Shown here: positions 46,340 through 54,702 of the stretch, one piece after another
Position numbering within the stretch: the stretch's first letter is position 1
How the letters are laid out: every line of letters begins with the position of its first letter
From: Flectobacillus longus
Lineage (GTDB): Bacteria > Bacteroidota > Bacteroidia > Cytophagales > Spirosomataceae
Length of the DNA stretch: 64,000 bases
Reading direction: 5' to 3'
Assembly: GCF_030056705.1 (NCBI RefSeq)
Contig: NZ_JASHIC010000006.1
Span: forward strand, 1-64,000
Notes under the pieces: model-generated
Told to the model about the DNA's origin: nothing
Database searches by the model: none
The model's input: only the letters and a program-made list of their open reading frames with translations
Program-made: the position numbers and the translations under genes

Positions 46340-46377
46340 AAAATTAAAATAGTATGCAAGCATACTATTTTAATTTT
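46340..46377. promoter_or_regulatory. 38-bp near-perfect palindrome, operator or terminator
   Basis: 18-bp perfect arms (AAAATTAAAATAGTATGC and its complement) are separated by only two bases (AA). The core ATAGTATGC-AA-GCATACTAT has the size of a TetR-type operator. T/A runs on both sides would also allow a terminator, but a 2-nt loop is unusual for that. It lies between the iron-sulfur operon and tRNA-Phe. Confidence 0.6.
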
Positions 46378-46487
46378 TTTCTATTTTTTTGTAAAAATTT
46401 TTATCAATGTAACTTTCTGAAAATCAAATAAAAAGCCCCTAATTTTAAAGATTTCGCATTTTTTTTTCATTTTTTTTGCGAAAACAT

Positions 46488-46518
46488 TTTGGTTTTTAAA
46501 TTCTGTCTACTAATTTTG
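46488..46518 (+). promoter_or_regulatory. Promoter of tRNA-Phe
   Basis: TTTG (46488-46491), a 19-bp spacer and TAATTTTG (46511-46518) match the Bacteroidota promoter consensus. The tRNA begins 52 bp downstream. Confidence 0.85.
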
Positions 46519-46569
46519 CAGTCCCGAAACACACGAACAAAACACGAAAATGTAACGGGAAATCAGAAC

Positions 46570-46642
46570 GGTGAAGTAGCTCAGTTGGTAGAGCATCGGA
46601 CTGAAAATCCGTGTGTCGGCGGTTCGAGTCCGCCCTTTACCA
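46570..46642 (+). tRNA. tRNA-Phe (anticodon GAA)
   Basis: The acceptor stem GGTGAAG pairs with CTTTACC (one G-U). The D arm is AGCTCAGTTGGTAGAGC, the anticodon loop CTGAAAA carries GAA at 46603-46605, and the T arm is GGCGGTTCGAGTCCGCC with the GTTCGA loop. No CCA is encoded. Total 73 nt. A clear promoter precedes it and a terminator follows. Confidence 0.97.
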
Positions 46643-46644
46643 CA

Positions 46645-46677
46645 AAAACCCTCTCAGATTCATTTCTGAGGGGGTTT
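46645..46677 (+). terminator. Terminator of tRNA-Phe
   Basis: The stem AAAACCCTCTCAGA / TCTGAGGGGGTTTT has one wobble pair and a 5-nt loop (TTCAT), starting 3 nt after the tRNA. Confidence 0.85.
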
Positions 46678-46781
46678 TGTGATTTTAGGGGGAAAAATGA
46701 ACGTTTTCTTTCTCTCTACAATAATTGTTGCTATATTTTATTTCTAAATCTTATTTATCTCACATCTTAACTCATTTTTAA

Positions 46782-47744
46782 ATGATTGATGTTCGAAGTT
46801 CTATTCAAAAACTCAAATCAATTCGACAAGGCACTTCCAAATATGGAAATGCTCCACATAAGCTTATTCTAATCTTGACTATTATCGAGTTAATTGAAAA
46901 CGGGCACTTTCTAAAGAATGAATTTTACATTGACCCTGACTTTGTAGCCTATTTTAGAGAAAACTGGACTCTTTTGGTTGATACAGCACATAGTCCAGAC
47001 TTTACTCAGCCTTTTTATTATCTTCAAAACGAAAAGCTAGTGGGAGAGCCTTTTTGGAAACTTCATCTCAATTTTGGCTTCACCCTCACAAATCATATCA
47101 AAAGCATTAATGTTTTAAAGGACGTAGTTAAATACGCGTCATTTCAGGAAGACTTTTATCACTTATTACAAAATTCAGAATTTAGACTTTTAGCCCAACA
47201 TACTATTCTTGATACCTATTTTACAAAAACGAAGGAACAATTCGTCATTGCCAAAAAATTTGGAAAAGGATATATCAACGACTTAGAAGGCTTTTTGTTG
47301 AACGAAAAAGAGGCTCCAACTTATGACATTGGCTTCAACTCAATCGATGAAGAAGAAGTTTTTGTAAGAAGTGGTTTATTTCCACGCCTAATCAGAAAGG
47401 TTTACTCCTCCACTTGTTGTATGTCAGGAATGAAACTTATCACTGATTTTGGTGGAGATTTAATTGAAGCTGCCCACATCATCCCGTTTAGTGTTTCAAG
47501 AGATGATAAAGTCACGAATGGATTAGCCCTTTGTCCAAACCTACATACAGCGTTTGATAAAGGTCTTGTAAGTATTGATGACCACTTTAGAGTTTTGGTT
47601 TCTACACAAATTAGTGAAAATACAGAACACCCTTACAGTTTGGCACAATTACGTCAAAAAAAGATTATAATGCCATTTGGATCAAAACACTATCCTAATA
47701 TTGAAAATATTCGTTGGCATCGAGAGCATATCTTTAAAGAATAG
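46782..47744 (+). CDS. HNH endonuclease, possibly of the sulfur-binding (SBD-HNH) restriction type
   Basis: This is a 320-residue protein. The N-terminal region has KYGNAPHKLILILTIIELIE, resembling the APHKPLLLL segment of the sulfur-binding domain found in McrA-like restriction enzymes that recognise phosphorothioated DNA. The C-terminal HNH nuclease has CCMSGM, EAAHIIPFSVSRDDKVTNGL, ALCPNLHTAFDKGLVSID. No methyltransferase, Dnd or specificity gene is adjacent, so it would act alone against modified DNA; this is inference. It follows tRNA-Phe by 139 bp and its stop overlaps the end of the convergent XRE gene by 11 bp. Confidence 0.82.
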   Translation: MIDVRSSIQKLKSIRQGTSKYGNAPHKLILILTIIELIENGHFLKNEFYIDPDFVAYFRENWTLLVDTAHSPDFTQPFYYLQNEKLVGEPFWKLHLNFGFTLTNHIKSINVLKDVVKYASFQEDFYHLLQNSEFRLLAQHTILDTYFTKTKEQFVIAKKFGKGYINDLEGFLLNEKEAPTYDIGFNSIDEEEVFVRSGLFPRLIRKVYSSTCCMSGMKLITDFGGDLIEAAHIIPFSVSRDDKVTNGLALCPNLHTAFDKGLVSIDDHFRVLVSTQISENTEHPYSLAQLRQKKIIMPFGSKHYPNIENIRWHREHIFKE

Positions 47745-48258
47745 AATCTACCACCTCCACCTTCAATTCCTTTCCCAAGCCTAATGCTACAATTTTGTGA
47801 AGGGTTTCTAATTGAATATCGCTTTTACCGTTTTCAATTCTTGAAATATAGTTTCTGGTTGTACCTGCGCTCAAGGCTACTTCTGCTTGGCTAAGACCTG
47901 CTTTTTCTCTGGCTTCTTTCAACATAACTCCTACAGGTATTGTATCTATATTCTTGATGAAAAGACTTTGTTCATAAAGCACGTCTGGGTCGAGGCTAGT
48001 TGAAACTTCAATGCGCTTATTTCTAAAATTTAAGACCGAGACATGATTCGACCATTCTAATGTTTTTGACTCACTCACTGTCACATGCTTGAACACCTCC
48101 CAATCTTTCAGTGCTAGAAGATGTGAGTTAGCGTCTTTATTCCATTGTTGAAAAAATGGCTCGAAATCTATCACTCGTATCTCAGCCGTAGTCCAAACTA
48201 CAGTGATTTTATACGGCTCAACTGATACTATCTTAGTAATACGGGGTAATTTATTCAT
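47734..48258 (-). CDS. DUF2442-XRE fusion transcriptional regulator
   Basis: This is a 174-residue protein. Residues ~1-85 match DUF2442 (PYKITVVWTTAEIRVIDFEPFFQ, KDWEVFKHVTVSESKTLEWSN). Residues ~110-165 form an XRE helix-turn-helix (MLKEAREKAGLSQAEVALSAGTTRNYISRIENGKSDIQLETL). DUF2442 proteins often act as antitoxins beside DUF4160 toxins, but no toxin is adjacent. ATG 48258 is preferred to a TTG at 48294. A perfect 22-bp palindrome lies 38 bp upstream of the start and is a likely autoregulatory operator. It converges with the HNH endonuclease gene with an 11-bp overlap. Confidence 0.88.
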   Translation of the reverse strand: MNKLPRITKIVSVEPYKITVVWTTAEIRVIDFEPFFQQWNKDANSHLLALKDWEVFKHVTVSESKTLEWSNHVSVLNFRNKRIEVSTSLDPDVLYEQSLFIKNIDTIPVGVMLKEAREKAGLSQAEVALSAGTTRNYISRIENGKSDIQLETLHKIVALGLGKELKVEVVDSIL

Positions 48259-48295
48259 GGCTAGTCCTTCAATAATATTTTTATCCAATTGCAAA

Positions 48296-48317
48296 ATGTT
48301 ACCTAATTAGGTAACAT
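48296..48317. promoter_or_regulatory. Perfect 22-bp palindromic operator upstream of the DUF2442-XRE gene
   Basis: GTTACCTAATTAGGTAAC with two further matching bases on each side reads the same on both strands with no spacer. It lies just upstream of the regulator's start and is the natural site for a dimeric XRE autoregulator. I saw no second copy in the window. The remaining ~290 bases to 48611 hold no gene. Confidence 0.75.
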
Positions 48318-48610
48318 CACTCACAATACTAATGAATTTATAAAAAATCTCAACATTAACCCTCTGATTATTTTCTACTTACGCTATTCTGCTATCATGA
48401 ATCAGAATAATACTTTCACTATAATTCTCATTATCTAAATTTCCAATACCTATTTATTACCACCATTTCCAACAATTTCCTATATCCTTGGTTAATATTT
48501 GATTATATCTTGATAAAATGTACATAGCGCTTCCTTCTTGAATAAAGTAATTTTACATTATACCCATTTATCTTGGGAAACCGTCTTAGGCATCTTAACT
48601 ATCATTATGT

Positions 48611-50332
48611 ATGAAACACTTCGTCAAATTATACTTTATTACTTTGGGGATGCTTTTGCTGTGTGCGGTTCCTAGCTGGGCACAGAAAATAGCTGCTAAT
48701 GATGCTTTGAGACAACTTATCGAGATGTATCATGCCGATCGTGGCAACTTACAGCGTTTTTACACGATTGACCATTCTCCTGAGCGTAGAGAGCGATTCA
48801 AAACCCTAGCTCAGTCTTATCTTACGCAACTACAGCCAATAGACTATAATGCCCTCGATGCTGGCGGGCGTGTGGACTACTTATTGATCAAAAGGGATTG
48901 GGAAGATGTCATTTATCAAAGTCAAGAAGAAGCTACCGCCTTTCAGCAGTTGGCAAACTGGTTTCCGTTTGCACAAGTAATTTATGATGCCGAAAAAGCT
49001 CGCCGCAGAGGTCTAATGCCCGATTCGCCTAAATTGGCATCGGAGCTTAATCAATGTGCGAAACAAATTGTTAGTCTACAAGCCAAATTAAAGGAAACAA
49101 AAACCCTTACCAAGGATTTATCTAACCGAGGTAGTCGTATTGCTTTGGGGTTAAAATCTGCCTTAAATTCTGTTTATAGCTTTTATAATGGCTATGACCC
49201 GATGTTTACTTGGTGGATGGCAAAACCTTATGCCGAGTTAGATAGCGTCTTAAAGGGCTATTCTTCGGCTTTTCTGAAAGCTACCACCGTAAGTTCTCAA
49301 GTCAAAAACGATGCTTCGGGAATTGTAGGCAATCCTATTGGCAAAGAAGAGCTCACGCGTAAACTGAAATTAGAAATGATTCCTTACTCGCCAGAAGAAC
49401 TGGTGGAGATAGCCAACAAGGAATTTGCTTGGTGCGATGCCGAAATGCTCAAGGCTAGTCGTGAGATGGGTTTTGGCGATAATTGGAAAGCTGCTTTAGA
49501 AAAAGTAAAGCAAACGGCCGTTCCGCCTGGACAACAGCCTGCGGCGATGGTCAAATTATATGAGGAATCAATCGCTTTTTTGAAAGACAACAACTTGATT
49601 ACGATTCCACCATTGGCAGAAGAAACTTGGCGCTTGTCGATGATGAGTCCTGAACGTCAATTGGTCAATCCTTTCTTCTTAGGTGGTGAAGAGTTTATTG
49701 TTTCGTATCCTACCAACACGATGACGCATGACCAAAAAATGATGAGTATGCGTGGTAACAACCCTCATTTTTCGAGAGCTACCGTACATCATGAACTCAT
49801 TGCAGGACACGGTTTACAATCGTTTATGACACGTAGATACAAAACCTATCGTCATTTCGAAACACCATTTTGGGTAGAAGGCTGGTCATTGTATTGGGAA
49901 ATGCTGTTATATGATTTGAAATTCCCTCGTTCGGCAGAAGACCGAGTTGGGATGCTATTTTGGCGTATGCACCGCTGTGCTCGTATTATTTTCTCGCTCA
50001 ATTATCATATTGGCAAATGGTCGCCCCAAGAGTGTATCGACTTTTTGGTAGACCGAGTAGGTCACGAATATGCCAATGCCGAGGGCGAAGTACGCCGTTC
50101 GTTTGTAGGAGGTTATGACCCATTGTACCAAATCGCCTATATGATTGGAGGCTTACAAATCAGAGCATTGAAAGATGAATTGGTAGGTACGAAAAAAATG
50201 ACCTACCAACAATTTCATGATCAATTTATGCAGGAGAACAAGCTCCCCATCGAAATGATGCGCGCTATCCTTTCTCGCAAACTTTTACCGAAAGATTATC
50301 AAACCAACTGGAGATTTTATTCACTTAAATAA
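48611..50332 (+). CDS. Exported DUF885 family hydrolase (putative metallopeptidase)
   Basis: This 573-residue protein has a signal MKHFVKLYFITLGMLLLCAVPSWAQ and a mostly helical DUF885 body. Its metal motif VHHELIAGHGLQSF (around residues 393-402) is the family's HExxxGH, followed by FWVEGWSLYWEMLLYDL with a second conserved Glu. DUF885 proteins are thought to be carboxypeptidase-like zinc enzymes related to M32-type folds. It is the first gene of the hydroxyproline/arabinoside block, 86 bp upstream of the FAD dehydrogenase, so a peptide-trimming role for proline- or hydroxyproline-containing peptides is possible but unproven. Confidence 0.87.
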   Translation: MKHFVKLYFITLGMLLLCAVPSWAQKIAANDALRQLIEMYHADRGNLQRFYTIDHSPERRERFKTLAQSYLTQLQPIDYNALDAGGRVDYLLIKRDWEDVIYQSQEEATAFQQLANWFPFAQVIYDAEKARRRGLMPDSPKLASELNQCAKQIVSLQAKLKETKTLTKDLSNRGSRIALGLKSALNSVYSFYNGYDPMFTWWMAKPYAELDSVLKGYSSAFLKATTVSSQVKNDASGIVGNPIGKEELTRKLKLEMIPYSPEELVEIANKEFAWCDAEMLKASREMGFGDNWKAALEKVKQTAVPPGQQPAAMVKLYEESIAFLKDNNLITIPPLAEETWRLSMMSPERQLVNPFFLGGEEFIVSYPTNTMTHDQKMMSMRGNNPHFSRATVHHELIAGHGLQSFMTRRYKTYRHFETPFWVEGWSLYWEMLLYDLKFPRSAEDRVGMLFWRMHRCARIIFSLNYHIGKWSPQECIDFLVDRVGHEYANAEGEVRRSFVGGYDPLYQIAYMIGGLQIRALKDELVGTKKMTYQQFHDQFMQENKLPIEMMRAILSRKLLPKDYQTNWRFYSLK

Positions 50333-50338
50333 TAGGAG

Positions 50339-50410
50339 AATTTGAAGATTTGGAAATTTGAAAATGTGATTACTCATCTTCAAATTTTCAAATCTTCAAA
50401 TTTTCAAATC
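50339..50410 (+). repeat. TTTGAAGATTTGG-type intergenic hairpin (copy A)
   Basis: The sequence begins AATTTGAAGATTTGGAAATT and ends with CTTCAAATTTTCAAATC, giving long A/T-rich complementary arms. It lies 8 nt before the start codon of the FAD dehydrogenase. A close relative at 57447-57522 sits directly before the semialdehyde dehydrogenase gene of the same pathway. Confidence 0.7.
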
Positions 50411-50418
50411 AACATACC

Positions 50419-51669
50419 ATGAATCACATTTCAATTATTGGCGGGGGGATTGTAGGATTAAGTTCTGCTTATTATTTGCATGAAGCGGGCTATAAGGTGA
50501 CGGTATTTGATAAAGGAGATTTATCGGATAACTGTTCTTATGGTAATGCAGGCTATGTATGTCCAAGTCATTTTGTGCCTTTGGCAGCACCAGGGATTAT
50601 TTGGCAAGGAATCAAATGGATGTTTAATCCTTTGAGTCCTTTTTACGTAAAACCTTCTTTGAATAAAGCATTAATCAATTGGGGGTTCAAATTTATGCAA
50701 AGTGCCAATCCTCAACATGTAGAGAATTCGGCAGTGCCTTTGAGAGATATTTCTTTATTGAGTCAAAAACTGTTTGAAGAATGGGAGGCGGACGCTGCTT
50801 TTGACTTTGGCTACGAGCGTAAGGGTATGCTTGAGATTTTCCAAACAGAAGCCGTGGCAGCACACGCACATCATACCGTCGAAAAAGCACATGAATTAGG
50901 TCTTGATGTAAAATATCTTGATAAAACACAGTTACAGGCATTAGAACCACAAACGCCCCTCAATGCCATTGGGGGACTTCAGTTTAATTGCGATACTCAC
51001 GTTTATCCGAATCTTTTGATGAAAAATCTTATCGCAGATTTAAAGCAAAAAGGTATCGAAATCAAAACGAATGAAAGTATTACTGGTTTTGATAAAAAGA
51101 ATGGAAAAGTCACACATATCCGTTCCAACAAACAGCAATATGCTACCGATGGAGTAGTGGTAGCGGCTGGTTCTTGGAGTCGTGAACTAGCTGAGTTGGT
51201 CGATATTACCCTTCCACTGATGGCAGGTAGAGGATATTCTTTGACTTTGGAAAATAGTCCTCATCAAATCAACCATCCTATTATTTTGGCAGAAGGTCGT
51301 GTGGCATTAACGCCAATGGATGGTAACAAGATTCGTATGGGAGGTACTATGGAAGTGGTCTCGACAAACACACCTCCGAATTTCCAACGTGTAAAAGGAA
51401 TTTTACAATCAGTCAAAAGCTTTTTACCAACTTTTGATATCGCATTTCCTGCCGAAAAAGACATCTGGCATGGTTTCCGACCTTGCTCGGCAGACGGTTT
51501 ACCTTATATCGGTCGTACCAATACGTATGATAACGTAGTAATCGCCACTGGGCATTCGATGATGGGACTTAGCCTTGGCCCTGGTACAGGAAAATTGGTC
51601 GAAGAAATTATCAGCGAAAAACCTACCAGTATCAATATTCAAGCATTCAATCCACAACGATTTGACTAA
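50419..51669 (+). CDS. FAD-dependent D-amino acid dehydrogenase, probable cis-4-hydroxy-D-proline dehydrogenase
   Basis: This 416-residue cytoplasmic DadA-like protein has the Rossmann motif SIIGGGIVGLSSAYYLHEAGYKVTVFDKGD, NAGYVCPSHFVPLAAPG and the C-terminal FAD contact GHSMMGLSLGPGTGKLVEE. LhpB-type enzymes oxidise cis-4-hydroxy-D-proline to Δ1-pyrroline-4-hydroxy-2-carboxylate. The assignment to hydroxyproline rests on context: the epimerase, deaminase and semialdehyde dehydrogenase of the pathway are within 9 kb. Other D-amino acids could be substrates. A terminator lies after it. Confidence 0.87.
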   Translation: MNHISIIGGGIVGLSSAYYLHEAGYKVTVFDKGDLSDNCSYGNAGYVCPSHFVPLAAPGIIWQGIKWMFNPLSPFYVKPSLNKALINWGFKFMQSANPQHVENSAVPLRDISLLSQKLFEEWEADAAFDFGYERKGMLEIFQTEAVAAHAHHTVEKAHELGLDVKYLDKTQLQALEPQTPLNAIGGLQFNCDTHVYPNLLMKNLIADLKQKGIEIKTNESITGFDKKNGKVTHIRSNKQQYATDGVVVAAGSWSRELAELVDITLPLMAGRGYSLTLENSPHQINHPIILAEGRVALTPMDGNKIRMGGTMEVVSTNTPPNFQRVKGILQSVKSFLPTFDIAFPAEKDIWHGFRPCSADGLPYIGRTNTYDNVVIATGHSMMGLSLGPGTGKLVEEIISEKPTSINIQAFNPQRFD

Positions 51670-51674
51670 AAAGT

Positions 51675-51717
51675 AAAGGCTTTTATCTTATGACATCATT
51701 CTTGGATAAAAGCCTTT
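51675..51717 (+). terminator. Terminator between the dehydrogenase and GH127 genes
   Basis: Perfect 13-bp arms (AAAGGCTTTTATC/GATAAAAGCCTTT) enclose a 17-nt loop. It lies 5 bp after the dehydrogenase stop and 16 bp before the GH127 start, followed by CTTTATCTTC. Confidence 0.8.
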
Positions 51718-51733
51718 CTTTATCTTCTTCTCT

Positions 51734-54094
51734 ATGAAAAATCTCACCCTTCTCTCTATTTTTTGTTTATTGTTTTTGGGAAAAATAAATGCCCAAAACT
51801 ATACCCCCCTCAAAGTTGACAAACGCTTTAAAGTACAATCCAAAGTTACCTTACAGGCCTATCCATTCGACTTGGACGAAGTGACTTTATTAGAAGGTTC
51901 GCCATTCAAAAATGCGATGGACAAAGATGCAGCGTATTTGTTGAGTATCGAGCCGCAACGCTTGTTACATCGTTTTTATCTTAATGCAGGTTTACCTACC
52001 AAAGGCGCAGTGTATGGCGGATGGGAAAGTGAAGGGCTTTCGGGGCATACGCTTGGGCACTATCTTTCAGCGTGTGCGATGATGTATGCTTCGTCACAGC
52101 AAAAAGTGTTTAAAGACCATGTCAACGAAATAGTAACAGCTTTGGCTGAATGCCAAAAAGCGCGCAAAACGGGTTATATAGGCGCTATTCCGAAAGAAGA
52201 TTCTATTTTCACGAAAGTAGCACGTGGCGAAATTAAGTCTGGAGGTTTTGACCTCAACGGCGGTTGGAGTCCTTGGTACACAGTTCATAAAGTCATGGCG
52301 GGTTTGTTAGATGCTTATTTGTATTGTGGCAACCAACAAGCTTTAGCAGTAGTAACGGGCATGGCAGATTGGACAGGAAAAACAGTTAATCCGCTTTCGC
52401 CAGAGTTATTACAAAAAATGCTTAAATGTGAATACGGCGGAATGGCTGAGGTTTTGGCTAACTTATATGCGATTACGGGTAAAAAAGAGTACCTCGATTT
52501 GTCTTATAAATTTTATGACGACTTTGTGATGGTTCCTTTGTCGAAACGTATTAATCCGATGGCTGGCAAACATTCGAATACCAATGTACCCAAAGCCATT
52601 GGAAGTGCCCGACAATACGAACTAACAGGACTGGAGTCTGATAAAACTATCGCAAGCTTCTTCTGGGATATTATGGTACACCATCATACTTATGTGATTG
52701 GCGGAAATAGTAATTACGAATACTGTGGTGAGCCTGACAAATTAAGCGAACATTTAAGCGACAACACTTGCGAAACCTGCAATACCTACAATATGCTTAA
52801 GCTGACTCGCCATTTGTTTACTTGGCAACCCAATAGCGAGTTGACAAACTATTATGAAAGAGCGCTTTACAACCATATTTTGGCATCACAAAATCCTGAA
52901 AGTGGTATGATGTGCTATTTTGTACCCTTGAGAATGGGTACTAAAAAAGATTTCAGCGACCAGTTCAATACCTTTACTTGTTGTGTTGGCAGTGGAATGG
53001 AAAACCATGTGAAGTACAACGAAAGTATCTATTTTCAAGGTGCTGATGGCAGTCTGTTTGTGAACTTATTTATTCCTTCTCGTCTAAATTGGAAAGAAAA
53101 AGGCTTGGTATTGACACAACAAACGCAATATCCGACTCAAGGCAATTCACAACTCACTTTAGAACTTCGTAAGTCTCAAAAATTTGCCCTTAAAATTCGT
53201 AAACCTTGGTGGGCTACCAATGGCGTTCAAGTAAAAGTTAATGGACAGTCGGTTGCTTCGGAGCCAGATGCCAATGGCTATATTGTCGTAGAAAGAACAT
53301 GGAATAATCGTGATCAAGTGACACTCGATATGCCTATGCAGGTTTACAGCGAAAGTATGCCTGACAACAAAGACCGTATCGCTTTATTGTACGGACCTTT
53401 GGTTTTGGCAGGACAATTAGGCAAAGAAAATCCCGATCCAGTATATGGTATTCCTGTTTTGTTGACGGATAATAAAAATGTAAATCAGTGGGTAAAAAGT
53501 GTAGAAAATTCTCCCTTAACTTTCAAAACCCAACAAGTGGCTGTTCCTTTTGAAGTAACCCTAATTCCTTTTTATCAAAGTTATCAACAACATTACAGCG
53601 TGTATTGGGATTATTTTACCAAAGCTGGTTGGGAAGAGAAAAAGGCAGCTTATGAAGCAGAGAAAAAACGTCAGAAAGAGATAGAAGATAAAACAGTAGA
53701 TAATTTCAGAATTGGCGAAATGCAACCCGAGCGTGACCACAACCTCACCATCGATGGCGAATCTTATGTGAGCGACGCGCTAGGACGTACAGGTCGTGAA
53801 GTCAGAAAAGGAGGCTCTTTCTCATTTGACCTAAAAATCAAAGCTAATTCAACCCAAGCATCGATTTTGATGACTTATATTGGTGATGACAAAGGTCGTT
53901 TCTTCGATATTTTAGTAGACGGTCAAGTATTGGCAACACAAGAGTTGAAAGGTGGTTCGACTGGTAAGTTTTATGATATATCTTATCCACTTAATACTTC
54001 TTTTACTGCTAATAAAGATAAAATCAGAGTAACCATCAAAGCACACACAGGCAAAACCGCAGGAAGAGTTTTTGGAGTACGGAGTTTGGAATAA
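51734..54094 (+). CDS. Exported DUF1680 glycoside hydrolase (GH127/GH146-type beta-L-arabinofuranosidase)
   Basis: This 786-residue protein has a signal MKNLTLLSIFCLLFLGKINAQ. An (alpha/alpha)6 barrel has WESEGLSGHTLGHYLSACAMMYAS and GGWSPWYTVHKVMAGLLDAYLY. The zinc-site cysteines are C346/C349 with E347 (NTCETCNTYNMLKLTR) and C416/C417 (FTCCVGSGMENH). In the characterised GH127 enzyme HypBA1 the equivalent paired cysteine is the nucleophile and the Glu-Cys-Cys-Cys site binds zinc. A C-terminal beta-sandwich (~660-786, IGEMQPERDHNLTIDGES) is common in such enzymes. It would release L-arabinose from beta-L-arabinofuranosides outside the cytoplasm. Confidence 0.9.
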   Translation: MKNLTLLSIFCLLFLGKINAQNYTPLKVDKRFKVQSKVTLQAYPFDLDEVTLLEGSPFKNAMDKDAAYLLSIEPQRLLHRFYLNAGLPTKGAVYGGWESEGLSGHTLGHYLSACAMMYASSQQKVFKDHVNEIVTALAECQKARKTGYIGAIPKEDSIFTKVARGEIKSGGFDLNGGWSPWYTVHKVMAGLLDAYLYCGNQQALAVVTGMADWTGKTVNPLSPELLQKMLKCEYGGMAEVLANLYAITGKKEYLDLSYKFYDDFVMVPLSKRINPMAGKHSNTNVPKAIGSARQYELTGLESDKTIASFFWDIMVHHHTYVIGGNSNYEYCGEPDKLSEHLSDNTCETCNTYNMLKLTRHLFTWQPNSELTNYYERALYNHILASQNPESGMMCYFVPLRMGTKKDFSDQFNTFTCCVGSGMENHVKYNESIYFQGADGSLFVNLFIPSRLNWKEKGLVLTQQTQYPTQGNSQLTLELRKSQKFALKIRKPWWATNGVQVKVNGQSVASEPDANGYIVVERTWNNRDQVTLDMPMQVYSESMPDNKDRIALLYGPLVLAGQLGKENPDPVYGIPVLLTDNKNVNQWVKSVENSPLTFKTQQVAVPFEVTLIPFYQSYQQHYSVYWDYFTKAGWEEKKAAYEAEKKRQKEIEDKTVDNFRIGEMQPERDHNLTIDGESYVSDALGRTGREVRKGGSFSFDLKIKANSTQASILMTYIGDDKGRFFDILVDGQVLATQELKGGSTGKFYDISYPLNTSFTANKDKIRVTIKAHTGKTAGRVFGVRSLE

Positions 54095-54180
54095 TGAGAG
54101 TGGAGTTGTTCATAATAGTAGTATCAATAAGAAATCCCATTCTTTAACTATAATCGAAAACAAGACATTTCAAGCGCTAA

Positions 54181-54320
54181 ACATGAGTCATTCCGAATTT
54201 TTAGGATTGGGATTATGCTTCAAGTTTTTATCAAAAAAGGGGTCGAAAAATATTTTTCGACCCCTTTTTTGATGCTACTATGTTAGATATGACTTAGCTT
54301 AAGACGCAATCTTATGTTGT
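54181..54320. repeat. MITE-like element with central hairpin (copy 4, partial)
   Basis: Central arms at 54230-54250 and 54253-54273 are perfect over 21 bp (GGGGTCG core). The right flank TGCTACTATGTTAGATATGA and AAGACGCAATCTTATG match the flanks of the other copies; outer GAGTGA arms are lost. It lies between the GH127 gene and the converging Doc toxin gene. An open frame across it is not a gene. Confidence 0.7.
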
Positions 54321-54324
54321 ATGA

Positions 54325-54702
54325 TTACTTAACAACTACATGTTCTTTTACCCAAACAACAATTTCTTGGAATGCTAACTTACCTGATGCGATAGCTATT
54401 ACAAAATTGTATTTCTCATCTTGTGTAGCCTGTAAATCTTTCCCAAATTGCATTAATAACAAACGCATAATCACATATCCTGTTCTTTTATTTCCATCAA
54501 CGAAAGGATGATTTTTGACTATACTTTCAATTACAGCGCTAACTTTTTCTTCAATTGTGGGATAAAACTCCGTTGTTCCAAAACCACTAAATGGTCTTGT
54601 AAGAGCAGACTTAAGGGCATTTTCATCTCTAATACCGCTTAATCCACCAAATTCATTCACTAAAACTTGATGTATCTCTATGACTTCTTGAAAATCAATC
54701 AT
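54325..54702 (-). CDS. doc: Doc-type Fic toxin (death on curing)
   Basis: This 125-residue protein is normal Doc length. It has the Fic motif NHPFVDGNKRTGYVIMRLLL (residues 64-84). The Lys in GNKR, in place of Gly, is the Doc form, which in the known P1 example phosphorylates EF-Tu and stops translation. Its start codon overlaps the stop of a 59-residue upstream gene by ATGA, the usual antitoxin-toxin order. It lies inside the hydroxyproline/arabinoside region but is on the opposite strand. Confidence 0.93.
   Translation of the reverse strand: MIDFQEVIEIHQVLVNEFGGLSGIRDENALKSALTRPFSGFGTTEFYPTIEEKVSAVIESIVKNHPFVDGNKRTGYVIMRLLLMQFGKDLQATQDEKYNFVIAIASGKLAFQEIVVWVKEHVVVK

Noticed and set aside
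46570-46642. Attachment-site duplication of the tRNA-Phe 3' end
   Set aside because: I looked downstream for a second copy of the GTTCGAGTCC end and saw none in the window, so integration at this tRNA remains unproven and no integrase is present.
46489-46770. 93-residue plus-strand open frame
   Set aside because: It runs through the tRNA-Phe and its terminator; the structured RNA explains the sequence.
54072-54272. 66-residue plus-strand open frame after the GH127 gene
   Set aside because: It overlaps the GH127 end and continues into the hairpin repeat; no signal or family feature.
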